In this document: positions 1 to 5,578 of the stretch, in pieces | Numbering within the stretch: position 1 is the stretch's first letter | How the letters are laid out: each line of letters starts with the position of its first letter | NCBI GenBank assembly: GCA_036404255.1 | Contig: DASWOP010000243.1 | Span: 1-9,996 of the forward strand | Source of the DNA: JARLFX01 sp036404255 | Lineage (GTDB): Bacteria > Acidobacteriota > Terriglobia > Terriglobales > Acidobacteriaceae | DNA length: 9,996 nt | Direction: 5' to 3' | Made by a program: the position numbers and the translations under genes | Notes under the pieces: model-generated | Seen by the model: the letters and a program-made list of their open reading frames with translations, nothing else | Database searches by the model: none | What the model was told of the DNA's origin: nothing

Positions 1-83
1 GCCCTCAAGCTCTCTTGACTATGCTGTATCGCTCGACGCACTGCCTCTGTCGTTCGGGCGCTCCCGTGAAGAATCTGTCCCAT
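1..83 (-). CDS. IS481-family transposase, N-terminal end only (runs off left edge)
   Basis: Reading the minus strand from an ATG at 83-81 gives 27 codons beginning MGQILHGSARTTEAVRRAI and continuing QHSQESLR before the window ends. I recognise this as the start of the IS481-type DDE transposases whose first segment is a helix-turn-helix that binds the IS ends; the recognition is from memory and was not searched. An AAGGAGG ribosome binding site lies at 94-88 on the minus strand, 4 bases before the ATG, which supports the start. The frame is open to position 1. Only the DNA-binding N-terminus is visible, so the DDE catalytic residues and intactness cannot be judged. The gene is transcribed away from the truncated peptidase next to it, as expected for an IS inserted into that gene. 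Confidence 0.8.
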   Translation of the reverse strand, partial: MGQILHGSARTTEAVRRAIQHSQESLR

Positions 84-84
84 A

Positions 85-1917
85 GTGCCTCCTTCTGACG
101 TTCAGAAAAGTATGCACCATCTATCTCCGGGACTAAACAGCTACTTCTGGTCGCGCGACTCGAAATACATTCTCTACGCCCAGGATAATGGCGGCGATGA
201 AAACTTCAACGTCTACGCCATTGATCCGAAAGCGCCCGCAGACAAGGCGACCGGCGTACCCGTGACCCGCGCACTGACGAATATGCAGAAGGTGCGAGTC
301 ATGCTGTATGCCGCGCCTAAAGCCAAGCCGGATATTCTCTACATCGGCCTGAATGATCGCGACCCGCGCTACCACGACCTCTACGAACTGCATCTTTCGA
401 CTGGCGAAAAGAAGCTGGTGAAGAAGAACACAGAGCAGATCGCAGGTTGGAACTTTGATCATGCCGGTAACCTTCGGCTGGCGGAGCGCACCACCCCCAG
501 TGGCGACACTGAAATCCTTCGTGTCGATCCTGACGGATTCAAGCAGATCTATACCTGTAGCGTATTGGAAGGTTGCGGCGTCAGAGGCTTCGATGCTGCC
601 AACAAAAACTTCTATCTCGAGACAAATAAGGGATCGCTGGATCTTACGGAGTTGGATACGATGGATCCGGCTACCGGTGCGATCACGAAGTTCGAGAGCG
701 ATCCCCTGAAGCGTGTTGATTTTGGTGGAGTCACCACTTCGGAAGTGGATTACCGCGTCCTCTTCACCTCGTACGAGGACGACGAGCAGCGCCGTTACTT
801 CCGCGACAAGACGTTTGAGAAGGATTTCATCTGGCTGCAAGCAAAACTTCCCGGCATGGAAATTCACTTCGGTTCCCGTTCAAATGATGAGAATCTATGG
901 ATCATAAGTGCGGCCAGGGATGTGGAACCCGGTGAGACGTACATCTGGAACCGCAAGGCACGCACACTTACCCTGCAATACCGTATCCGTGAAGAGATCC
1001 CTCGCGCATCGCTCTCCGAGCGGAAGCCCTATCACTTCAAGTCCTCTGACGGGCTGGACATCCCCGGCTACCTGACGCTGCCCAAAGGTCTTGCCACAAA
1101 GGGGCTGCCGCTGATCGTGCTGCCGCATGGCGGGCCATGGGGACGGGACTCCTCTGGCTACGATACCTTCGCGCAGTTCTTCGCTAACCGTGGCTATGCT
1201 GTTTTGCAGCCCAATTTTCGCGCCTCCACTGGTTACGGCAAGAAGTTCTTGAATGCAGGGAACGGCGAATGGGGTCGCAAGATGCAGGACGATCTGACCT
1301 GGGGTGTGAAGGCTCTGGTCGCGGATGGCACCGTGGATGCGAAGCGCGTGGGTATCTTTGGCGGCTCCTATGGAGGGTACGCCACACTGGCTGGCGTTGC
1401 TTTTACCCCCGACGTCTACGCTGTTGCGGTCGCCTATGTTGCTCCGAGCAATCTCATCACATTGCTGGACGCCATTCCGCCGTACTGGGAGGCGGGACGC
1501 AAGCAGATGTACGCACGTATGGCAGACCCGACTACGCCTGACGGCAAAGCTCTGCTCGTTGCGGAGTCGCCTCTAACCAAGGCCAAATCGATCATTACTC
1601 CCCTGATGGTGATTCAGGGCAAGAACGATCCGCGCGTCAACGTCCGCGAGAGCAACCAGATTGTGGCTGCAGTGCGCGACAACGGTAAGCCGATTGTCTA
1701 CCTGGTCGCACCGGATGAGGGCCACGGCTTCGCGCGGCCCATCAATAACCTGGCGATGGTCGCGGAGATGGAAAAATTTATCGCACCCTATCTCGGAGGA
1801 CGCTATCAGGAAGAGGTTCCTGCTGATATAGCCGCTCAACTGAAGATTCTGCTGGTTGATCCGAAGACGGTGGATGGCACTGTCAAACTGGAAGGCGCAT
1901 TGGCTCCACAAAAATGA
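85..1917 (+). pseudogene. S9 family peptidase, 5'-truncated by the IS (native sequence from about 140)
   Basis: S9 (prolyl-oligopeptidase-like) serine peptidases have an N-terminal beta-propeller and a C-terminal alpha/beta-hydrolase domain. Numbering from the GTG at 85, the propeller remnant covers about residues 19-325 (YFWSRD, GGDEN, LNDRD) and the hydrolase domain about 330-575. The hydrolase has HGGPW at 348-352 and the triad Ser428 (GGSYGGYA), Asp515 (GKNDPRV) and His547 (DEGHGFA), so the catalytic half is intact. Relatives that I recall carry roughly 100 more N-terminal residues, including a signal peptide. Here stops at 16-18 and 67-69 close the frame upstream, and bases before about 140 look like IS DNA. 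Translation could only begin inside the IS, at GTG 85 or ATG 112, neither with a convincing ribosome binding site. The product would be unsecreted and lack propeller blades. I infer a remnant; a functional shortened protein is less likely but not excluded. Confidence 0.8.
93..107. promoter_or_regulatory. Perfect inverted repeat beside the transposase ribosome binding site
   Basis: TTCTGA-CGT-TCAGAA is a perfect 6-base inverted repeat with a 3-base centre. It overlaps by two bases the AAGGAGG ribosome binding site (88-94) of the minus-strand transposase. It could be a transposase binding site in the IS end, an operator, or a small hairpin that limits transposase translation. The role is inference. 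Confidence 0.35.
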
Positions 1918-1970
1918 CGTGGGCTGTTGCTGGAAGTGGTACCTCGCGCACACAGCAGGTTGTCTTCTGC

Positions 1971-1991
1971 ATCCAACAGTTTAAGTTGGAT
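1971..1991. promoter_or_regulatory. Inverted repeat just before the beta-barrel gene's ribosome binding site
   Basis: ATCCAAC and GTTGGAT form a perfect 7-base inverted repeat with a 7-base AT-rich centre. It ends 2 bases before the AAGGGGA ribosome binding site (1994-2000) of the next gene. It could be an operator, a leader hairpin affecting translation, or a weak terminator for the gene to the left; no T-run follows it. No clear -35/-10 pair is visible in 1918-2008. Confidence 0.35.
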
Positions 1992-2008
1992 TTAAGGGGA
2001 CAAAATTA

Positions 2009-2521
2009 ATGGGAAATACCAGACTTCTTCTTTTCGCGTTCCTCATTCTTTGCGGCCTGGTGCCTGCGCGCGCCTTTGCACAGGATGGTATCTACGTGAT
2101 GTTTACGGGTTCGAGCCTGGGCAATAGCAACGCGCCGAACCAATATGGACCCACGGTGGGTCTGTATGTGGACAGAACTTACGGCAAAGTTATCAGCGCT
2201 GGTGTCGATATGCGGGCGAGCTTCCTAAGCGGGGACAATCGCACTTCCGTCAACACAGGCCTGGTGGGGTTCCGGGCGGCGATCCGCCCGCAGGCGTTGC
2301 CGATCTCGCCTTATGGGGAGTTGATGATTGGCATCTCCAATAACTCGCTGGGGTATAAGGCCCAGAATAACTTTACGAGCGAGGTGGCGCTTGGTGTGGA
2401 CTACACCGTGATTCCGCATGTGGACTGGCGCGTCGTGGAGTGGAGCTACGCCCGAGTGAATGCACCAACCCATTTCAATCCGAACAGCTTTAGTACTGGT
2501 GTTGTGCTGCGGTTCCGATAG
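2009..2521 (+). CDS. Small outer-membrane beta-barrel protein with signal peptide
   Basis: The 170-residue product has an Arg at residue 5, a hydrophobic stretch (about residues 6-20) and a likely signal peptidase I site AFA|QD after residue 24. The mature part of about 146 residues alternates polar and hydrophobic residues in short segments rich in Gly, Asn, Ser and Tyr. It ends in VVLRFR, close to the terminal aromatic strand that the BAM machinery recognises in outer-membrane proteins. Size and composition fit an 8-stranded OmpA/OmpX-like barrel. AAGGGGA at 1994-2000, 8 bases before the ATG, fixes the start. It stands alone, 91 bases after the peptidase remnant and 143 bases before the reductase. 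The specific function is unknown; adhesion, surface protection or a small pore are all possible. Confidence 0.7.
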   Translation: MGNTRLLLFAFLILCGLVPARAFAQDGIYVMFTGSSLGNSNAPNQYGPTVGLYVDRTYGKVISAGVDMRASFLSGDNRTSVNTGLVGFRAAIRPQALPISPYGELMIGISNNSLGYKAQNNFTSEVALGVDYTVIPHVDWRVVEWSYARVNAPTHFNPNSFSTGVVLRFR

Positions 2522-2565
2522 TATTTCAATCCGTTAGGGCGAGCCGGTGCAGCGTTTCAGTTTGC

Positions 2566-2640
2566 GGGATATCCCCTATCCTTCATCTCAGGTAGCGGGA
2601 TTGAGTACCACCAGGTACATCGCGGCCATGCTAACGTTAG
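2566..2640. promoter_or_regulatory. Upstream region of the reductase gene with three palindromes
   Basis: The 143-base gap before the CysJ-like gene holds three perfect palindromic elements: GGGATATCCC at 2566-2575, GTACC-ACCA-GGTAC at 2605-2618, and CTAACGTTAG at 2631-2640. CAGGTA also occurs as a direct repeat at 2589 and 2612. I see no good -35/-10 pair; TATCCT at 2577-2582 is a weak -10 candidate. The clustering suggests operators for a regulator of the reductase, but I cannot name one. Confidence 0.35.
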
Positions 2641-2664
2641 TTTTGATGTCTTTGAGAGCACGTT

Positions 2665-3813
2665 ATGGCCACTGAAACCCACAAACCCATTTACACCCGC
2701 AACCATCCGTTTGCTTCGACGGTGCTGGTAAATCGTCTGATGACCCTCCCCGAATCCGAGAAGGAGACGCGGCACTTTGAGCTTTCGCTCGATGTGCCGG
2801 AGATGCAGTACACCCCGGGGGATGCCGTGGGCATCGTCCCGGAGAATCGGCCGGAAGCGGTGGCCGAAGTGCTGGGGGCACTGGGGTTTACCGGCAATGA
2901 GCGGGTGAAGGACCACTACGGGGTTGATATTGACCTGGAAGAGGCGCTGCGTACGCGGCTCTCTATCGGCAAGCTGACGAAGTCTTCGGTTTCGCATTTT
3001 GTGAAGGCGACGGGGCACCAGACCCTGGCACCCCTTTTGGACGCTGGGAACAAGGCCGAGTTGGACAAGTATCTGTGGGGGCGGGAGTTCATTGACCTGG
3101 CGCTGGAGTGCCCGGGGGCCATTGGGGATCCGCAGGAGCTGTTCAAGGCGGTGGGGCGGTTGACGCCGCGGATGTATTCCATCGCGTCCAGCCAGCGGGT
3201 GCATCCGGATAGCGTACACACGATTGTGCGCGTGATTCGGTATGACACGTACCAGCGTCGGCGACAGGGTGTTTGTTCCGGCCACCTGGGCGATCGTGCG
3301 TCTGACGGTGCCACCATGCCGATCTTTCTGCACTCCAACAACAACTTCCGGCTGCCGGAGGATATGGCGGCGCCGGTCATCATGATCGGGCCGGGGACGG
3401 GCATTGCGCCGTTCCGTGCCTTCCTGGAAGAGCGTGAGGCGACGGCACAGGCGGGGAAGAACTGGCTCTTCTTCGGGGAGCAGCGGTCGGCGACAGACTT
3501 TCTGTACAAGGAAGACCTAACGCGGATGCAGGCGGATGGCGTGCTGACGCGGTTGAGCACTGCGTTCTCGCGCGATCAGGCGCAGAAGATCTACGTGCAG
3601 GACCGCATGCGTGAGCATGCGAAGGAGCTGTATTCGTGGCTCGAAGAGGGCGCTTACTTCTATGTCTGCGGCGATGCCGAGCGCATGGCGGTTGATGTTG
3701 AAAAGGCGCTGCTGGACATCATCGGGGCTGAGAGCGGCGGCGGAGCGGAACGCGCGGCCGAGTATCTCGCGGAGATGAAGACGCAGAAGCGATATCAGCG
3801 GGATGTCTACTAA
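2665..3813 (+). CDS. CysJ-like NADPH:sulfite reductase flavoprotein without flavodoxin domain
   Basis: This 382-residue protein is the FAD/NADPH half of a CysJ or diflavin-reductase type enzyme, which passes electrons from NADPH via FAD to a partner. Visible motifs are the FAD-binding RMYS at 169-172 and GVCSGHL at 202-208, the NADP-binding GPGTGIAPFR at 242-251, LFFGEQRSATDFLY around 268-281, CGDAERMA at 335-342, and the C-terminal KRYQRDVY at 375-382. CysJ proteins of about 600 residues have an FMN flavodoxin domain in front; here the sequence starts directly with the connecting FAD domain. The FMN or ferredoxin carrier must therefore be another protein or be dispensed with. The electron acceptor is probably a sulfite or nitrite reductase haemoprotein, which is not encoded in the window. 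The start is ATG 2665 with a weak GAGAG at 2654-2658. It is transcribed alone and converges on hrcA. The family is certain; the physiological substrate is inferred. Confidence 0.85.
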   Translation: MATETHKPIYTRNHPFASTVLVNRLMTLPESEKETRHFELSLDVPEMQYTPGDAVGIVPENRPEAVAEVLGALGFTGNERVKDHYGVDIDLEEALRTRLSIGKLTKSSVSHFVKATGHQTLAPLLDAGNKAELDKYLWGREFIDLALECPGAIGDPQELFKAVGRLTPRMYSIASSQRVHPDSVHTIVRVIRYDTYQRRRQGVCSGHLGDRASDGATMPIFLHSNNNFRLPEDMAAPVIMIGPGTGIAPFRAFLEEREATAQAGKNWLFFGEQRSATDFLYKEDLTRMQADGVLTRLSTAFSRDQAQKIYVQDRMREHAKELYSWLEEGAYFYVCGDAERMAVDVEKALLDIIGAESGGGAERAAEYLAEMKTQKRYQRDVY

Positions 3814-3855
3814 GAACAGTTAGTCAGCAAGTCAGCGATTTTTCTGCGTAAGGGT

Positions 3856-3984
3856 ACCCCTCTCCCCCTACTAAATCGTAAATATCTTGTTTTCAAACAT
3901 TTAGTCTGAATAGATTTCGCTAAATATTTCAAAACAAGGTATTTATGGGTAAATATTTCATTCGCAATGGGTTAGGGGAGATGC
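3856..3984. repeat. AT-rich intergenic element with 26-base imperfect inverted repeat
   Basis: The arms 3879-3904 and 3920-3945 are complementary at 23 of 26 positions, and one of the three mismatches is a possible G-U pair. The loop is 15 bases. TAAATATTTC recurs in direct orientation at 3921 and 3950, and a related TAAATATCTT starts the left arm at 3879, giving three units spaced 42 and 29 bases. Outer arms (TCTCCCC at 3861-3867, GGGGAGA at 3975-3981) enclose the block. From memory it resembles a dispersed non-coding repeat of Terriglobia genomes bounded by C-rich and G-rich ends. Confidence 0.6.
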
Positions 3985-4072
3985 CCGGTGCCGATAGATA
4001 TTTGCTTCTTCTTTAATTGTAGTGAATTGGGCAGGAAACTACGCCAAATGTGCCTCAAATTTTGACTTTTTC

Positions 4073-4182
4073 CAGGTAAACGCCTGGACGCATTCAGATA
4101 AACGTCTGGACTTTTTCAAGTGAACTCGTGGATAGACCACGGTGAATGTCTGGACAGCGCCTGGATGGCCTATGGACGTCCA
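4073..4182. repeat. Degenerate tandem array, five units of exactly 22 bases
   Basis: Units start at 4073, 4095, 4117, 4139 and 4161. The first two read CAGGTAAACGCCTGGAC and CAGATAAACGTCTGGAC, each plus five bases. The core TGGA is invariant at unit positions 13-16 (4085, 4107, 4129, 4151, 4173) and is followed by C, C, T, C, C. A possible sixth unit with a one-base shift precedes it (TTTTGACTTTTTC, 4060-4072). Inverted pairs sit at both ends: CCAGG/CCTGG at 4072-4087 and CCTGGA/TCCAGG at 4160-4184. Confidence 0.65.
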
Positions 4183-4219
4183 GGGATGTTGGTACGGCGG
4201 AAGCTTGCGGAGTTTGGCT

Positions 4220-5278
4220 CTACTGTGGGGGCTGGAGCATGCGGTCGAAGAGGTTTGAGACGTAGCTGACGGCGTTCATGGCGCGTTTGTAGTGCATGCG
4301 CTTGGGGCCGATCACGCCGACGGCTCCGTGGCTCTCGCCGGCGAGGCGTGCAGGGGCGGCGATGAGTACCAGATCGCGCATCTCGGGTGCGTGCTCTTCC
4401 AGATCGAAGACGACGCGGACGGATTCCTGGCGCGCGTCGACGTAGGCGGTGAGCAGATCGACGATGCGCTGCTTTTCTTCCAGAGCGGCCATCATGGCGT
4501 GCAACTGGTCGCGGTCCACTTCGCTGCCGAGCAGGTTGGCGACGCCTTCCATGTAGACGGTCTGGTGCAGGCCGTCGTTTTCGGCGGGCATGGTCTTGTG
4601 CCAGAGCTGGTTCACGCTCTCGAGGAGACGATGGTAGTCGCTGCGCTCGATCTCGAGGCGGCGGGCGAGTTCCTTGCGGATGGCTTCGATGGAGTAGCCG
4701 CGGAAGTTCTGGTTGAGGAAGGCGGCGGCGGATTCGAGGGCCCCGATGTCGAGGTCCACGTCGAGGTTGAGCGCGCGGTCGCGGACGAGGCCGGAGGTCA
4801 TGACGACGACGGCAAGTACCTTGCCCTGCGCGAGGCGGGAGAAGTGGACATGCTCCAGCGCATCAGTGGTTCCGCTGGCGGTAGTGATGGCGACGCCGAC
4901 GCCGCTGGAGAGCAGTGCCAGAACGTGCGAGGTTCGCTCCAGGAAGCTCTGTGCGGTGTCTACGCCGGCGTAGCTGGTGTCAATCTCAGGGCGGGGCGTG
5001 GGGGGCGCTATGCTGCCGCCCAGTTGCTCCACGTAGAAGCGGAAGGCGCGCGCTGTGGGGATGCGCCCGGCGGAGGTGTGCGGTTGGTCCAGCAGCCCGG
5101 CAGCGGCCAGCTCGGCCATGGCGTTGCGGATGGTGGCGGAGCTTACGGTTTCTGAGCGCGCGAGGGCGTGGGCAATGGTCTGCGAGCCGACCGGTTCGCC
5201 GGTGGAGATGTAGTTCTCCACCACGGCGATGAGGATGGCGCGATGCCGTGGCGTGAGTGCGGTGGGGCGGGATGACAT
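4220..5278 (-). CDS. hrcA: Heat-inducible transcription repressor HrcA
   Basis: HrcA is a homodimeric repressor that binds CIRCE operators of class I heat-shock genes (groESL, dnaK operons) and depends on GroEL for activity. The 352-residue length is normal for the family. The N-terminal winged helix is clear: LTPRHRAILIAVVENYISTG, GEPVGSQTIA, the recognition part SSATIRNAMAELAAAGLLDQ, and the signature PHTSAGRIPT followed by RFYVEQL. The rest contains the GAF-like core (GVGVAITTASG, VVMTSGLVRDRAL) and a late IGPKRMHYKRAMNAVSYV segment typical of HrcA C-termini. The start at 5278 is backed by AAAGGAG at 5292-5286 on the minus strand, 7 bases upstream. In many bacteria hrcA leads a grpE-dnaK-dnaJ operon; here it has a 300-base repeat-filled upstream gap, and Mrp lies beyond. 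I see no TTAGCACTC/GAGTGCTAA CIRCE box, so autoregulation through CIRCE is not supported. Confidence 0.95.
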   Translation of the reverse strand: MSSRPTALTPRHRAILIAVVENYISTGEPVGSQTIAHALARSETVSSATIRNAMAELAAAGLLDQPHTSAGRIPTARAFRFYVEQLGGSIAPPTPRPEIDTSYAGVDTAQSFLERTSHVLALLSSGVGVAITTASGTTDALEHVHFSRLAQGKVLAVVVMTSGLVRDRALNLDVDLDIGALESAAAFLNQNFRGYSIEAIRKELARRLEIERSDYHRLLESVNQLWHKTMPAENDGLHQTVYMEGVANLLGSEVDRDQLHAMMAALEEKQRIVDLLTAYVDARQESVRVVFDLEEHAPEMRDLVLIAAPARLAGESHGAVGVIGPKRMHYKRAMNAVSYVSNLFDRMLQPPQ

Positions 5279-5309
5279 CGTGCTTCTCCTTTCGGACGGA
5301 ATACCTCAG

Positions 5310-5321
5310 GGGCTGAAGCCC
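5310..5321. repeat. Single copy of the GGGCTRAAGCCC hairpin repeat
   Basis: GGGC-TGAA-GCCC is a 4-base stem with a TGAA loop. It is the same motif as the three hairpins at 7086-7164. The right flank continues GCAC as in the second of those hairpins, while the left flank (CAG) does not match, so this looks like a decayed or hybrid copy. It lies in the hrcA 5' leader. Confidence 0.55.
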
Positions 5322-5332
5322 GCACCTACCTT

Positions 5333-5376
5333 AAGAGCAAAGACAAGAGCAAGAGCAACGGCAAAAGCGAGAAGCA
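5333..5376. repeat. Low-complexity AAGAGCAA-type tract
   Basis: The tract is built of short AAGAGCAA, AGACAAGAGC and AACGGCAAAAGC pieces. GCAAAGACAA occurs at 5337-5346 and again at 5464-5473, with AACGGC downstream in both places. Similar CAAAAGCAAAAGC tracts are, from memory, frequent between genes in Granulicella/Terriglobus genomes. No function can be read from it. Confidence 0.45.
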
Positions 5377-5403
5377 GATTCTTCGCTGCGCTCAGAATGA
5401 CAG
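5377..5403. repeat. CTTCGCTGCGCTCAG palindromic repeat, copy 1
   Basis: ATTCT (5378-5382) pairs with AGAAT (5394-5398) around the shared core TCGCTGCGCTC, followed by GACAG. A second copy lies at 5523-5548. The motif is a short palindromic intergenic repeat; the stems of the two copies differ by a compensated base pair. Confidence 0.6.
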
Positions 5404-5433
5404 ATTCGAAAATAATTCATTCGAAAACAATTC
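5404..5433. repeat. 15-base tandem duplication
   Basis: ATTCGAAAATAATTC (5404-5418) is directly followed by ATTCGAAAACAATTC (5419-5433), with one mismatch. It sits in the AT-rich part of the hrcA upstream gap, where a promoter would be expected, so it may affect hrcA promoter strength. It may also simply be replication slippage next to repeat copy 1. Confidence 0.5.
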
Positions 5434-5447
5434 AGAAGAATAATGGC

Positions 5448-5464
5448 CTTTGTGGATCACAAAG
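5448..5464. promoter_or_regulatory. Operator-like palindrome upstream of hrcA
   Basis: CTTTGTG-GAT-CACAAAG is a perfect 7-base inverted repeat with a 3-base centre, the geometry of a dimeric regulator site. It lies about 170 bases upstream of the hrcA start and about 115 bases downstream of the mrp stop. No regulator can be assigned. Confidence 0.35.
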
Positions 5465-5522
5465 CAAAGACAACGGCCTTACTGTGGTTTGACTGTTGTG
5501 CCGCAATAAAAGCAACTACTGA

Positions 5523-5548
5523 GATCCTTCGCTGCGCTCAGGATGACG
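5523..5548. repeat. CTTCGCTGCGCTCAG palindromic repeat, copy 2
   Basis: ATCCT (5524-5528) pairs with AGGAT (5540-5544) around the same core as copy 1, followed by GACGG. It lies about 30 bases beyond the stop codon of the minus-strand mrp gene, so its hairpin could protect or end the mrp transcript, although no T-run follows on the minus strand. Confidence 0.6.
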
Positions 5549-5578
5549 GCGCGGGGAAGGGGTTAGGTGAAGGAAGGG

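Larger units (their letters stand above)
1..139 (-). mobile_element. Right end of an IS481-like insertion sequence
   Basis: The transposase start (83-81) is followed by about 55 bases of non-coding DNA. Read on the minus strand, that DNA begins TGTTTAGTCCCGGAGATAG at position 139. IS481-family ends typically start with TGT, so 139 is my best estimate of the IS boundary. Peptidase homology on the plus strand (SYFWSRD) starts at base 140, exactly where the predicted IS stops. The other IS end and the target duplication are outside the window, so the terminal inverted repeat cannot be confirmed here. Confidence 0.65.
3814..4219. other. Gene-free convergent gap made of two repeat blocks
   Basis: These 406 bases between the convergent reductase and hrcA genes contain no plausible gene. 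Bases 3856-3984 are an AT-rich element with inverted and direct repeats, and bases 4073-4182 are a 22-base-period array. A run of T (3839-3843) follows two TCAGC direct repeats just after the reductase stop, but there is no stem, so it is not a clear terminator. The only hairpin near the hrcA 3' end (CCTGGA 4160-4165 with TCCAGG 4179-4184, 13-base loop) lacks a T-run. Confidence 0.6.
5279..5578. other. hrcA upstream gap: patchwork of short repeats
   Basis: These 300 bases between hrcA and mrp contain no gene that I would support; the small plus-strand open frame here translates repeat DNA. In order the gap holds the hrcA ribosome binding site, a GGGCTGAAGCCC hairpin (5310-5321), an AAGAGCAA-rich tract (5333-5376), two copies of a CTTCGCTGCGCTCAG repeat, a 15-base tandem duplication, and an operator-like palindrome. 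The hrcA promoter must lie within it; a weak -10-like AT-rich stretch around 5404-5445 is the most likely place. Confidence 0.55.

Noticed and set aside
15..43. Plus-strand promoter starting with TTGACT at 15-20
   Set aside because: It lies inside the transposase coding sequence and has no acceptable -10 box at 16-18 bases.
2557..3333. 258-codon minus-strand open frame opposite the reductase and its upstream region
   Set aside because: Rich in Arg, His and Pro, no motif, and the plus strand has a convincing flavoprotein.
4073..4182. CRISPR array
   Set aside because: The 22-base units are contiguous, with no spacers between conserved repeats, and the units themselves diverge.
4292..5155. 287-codon plus-strand open frame opposite hrcA
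   Set aside because: Low-complexity Gly, Ala, Val, Asp and Glu composition typical of an antisense frame; hrcA is certain on the other strand.
5279..5578. CIRCE element for hrcA
   Set aside because: Neither TTAGCACTC nor GAGTGCTAA, nor a close variant in inverted arrangement, was found.
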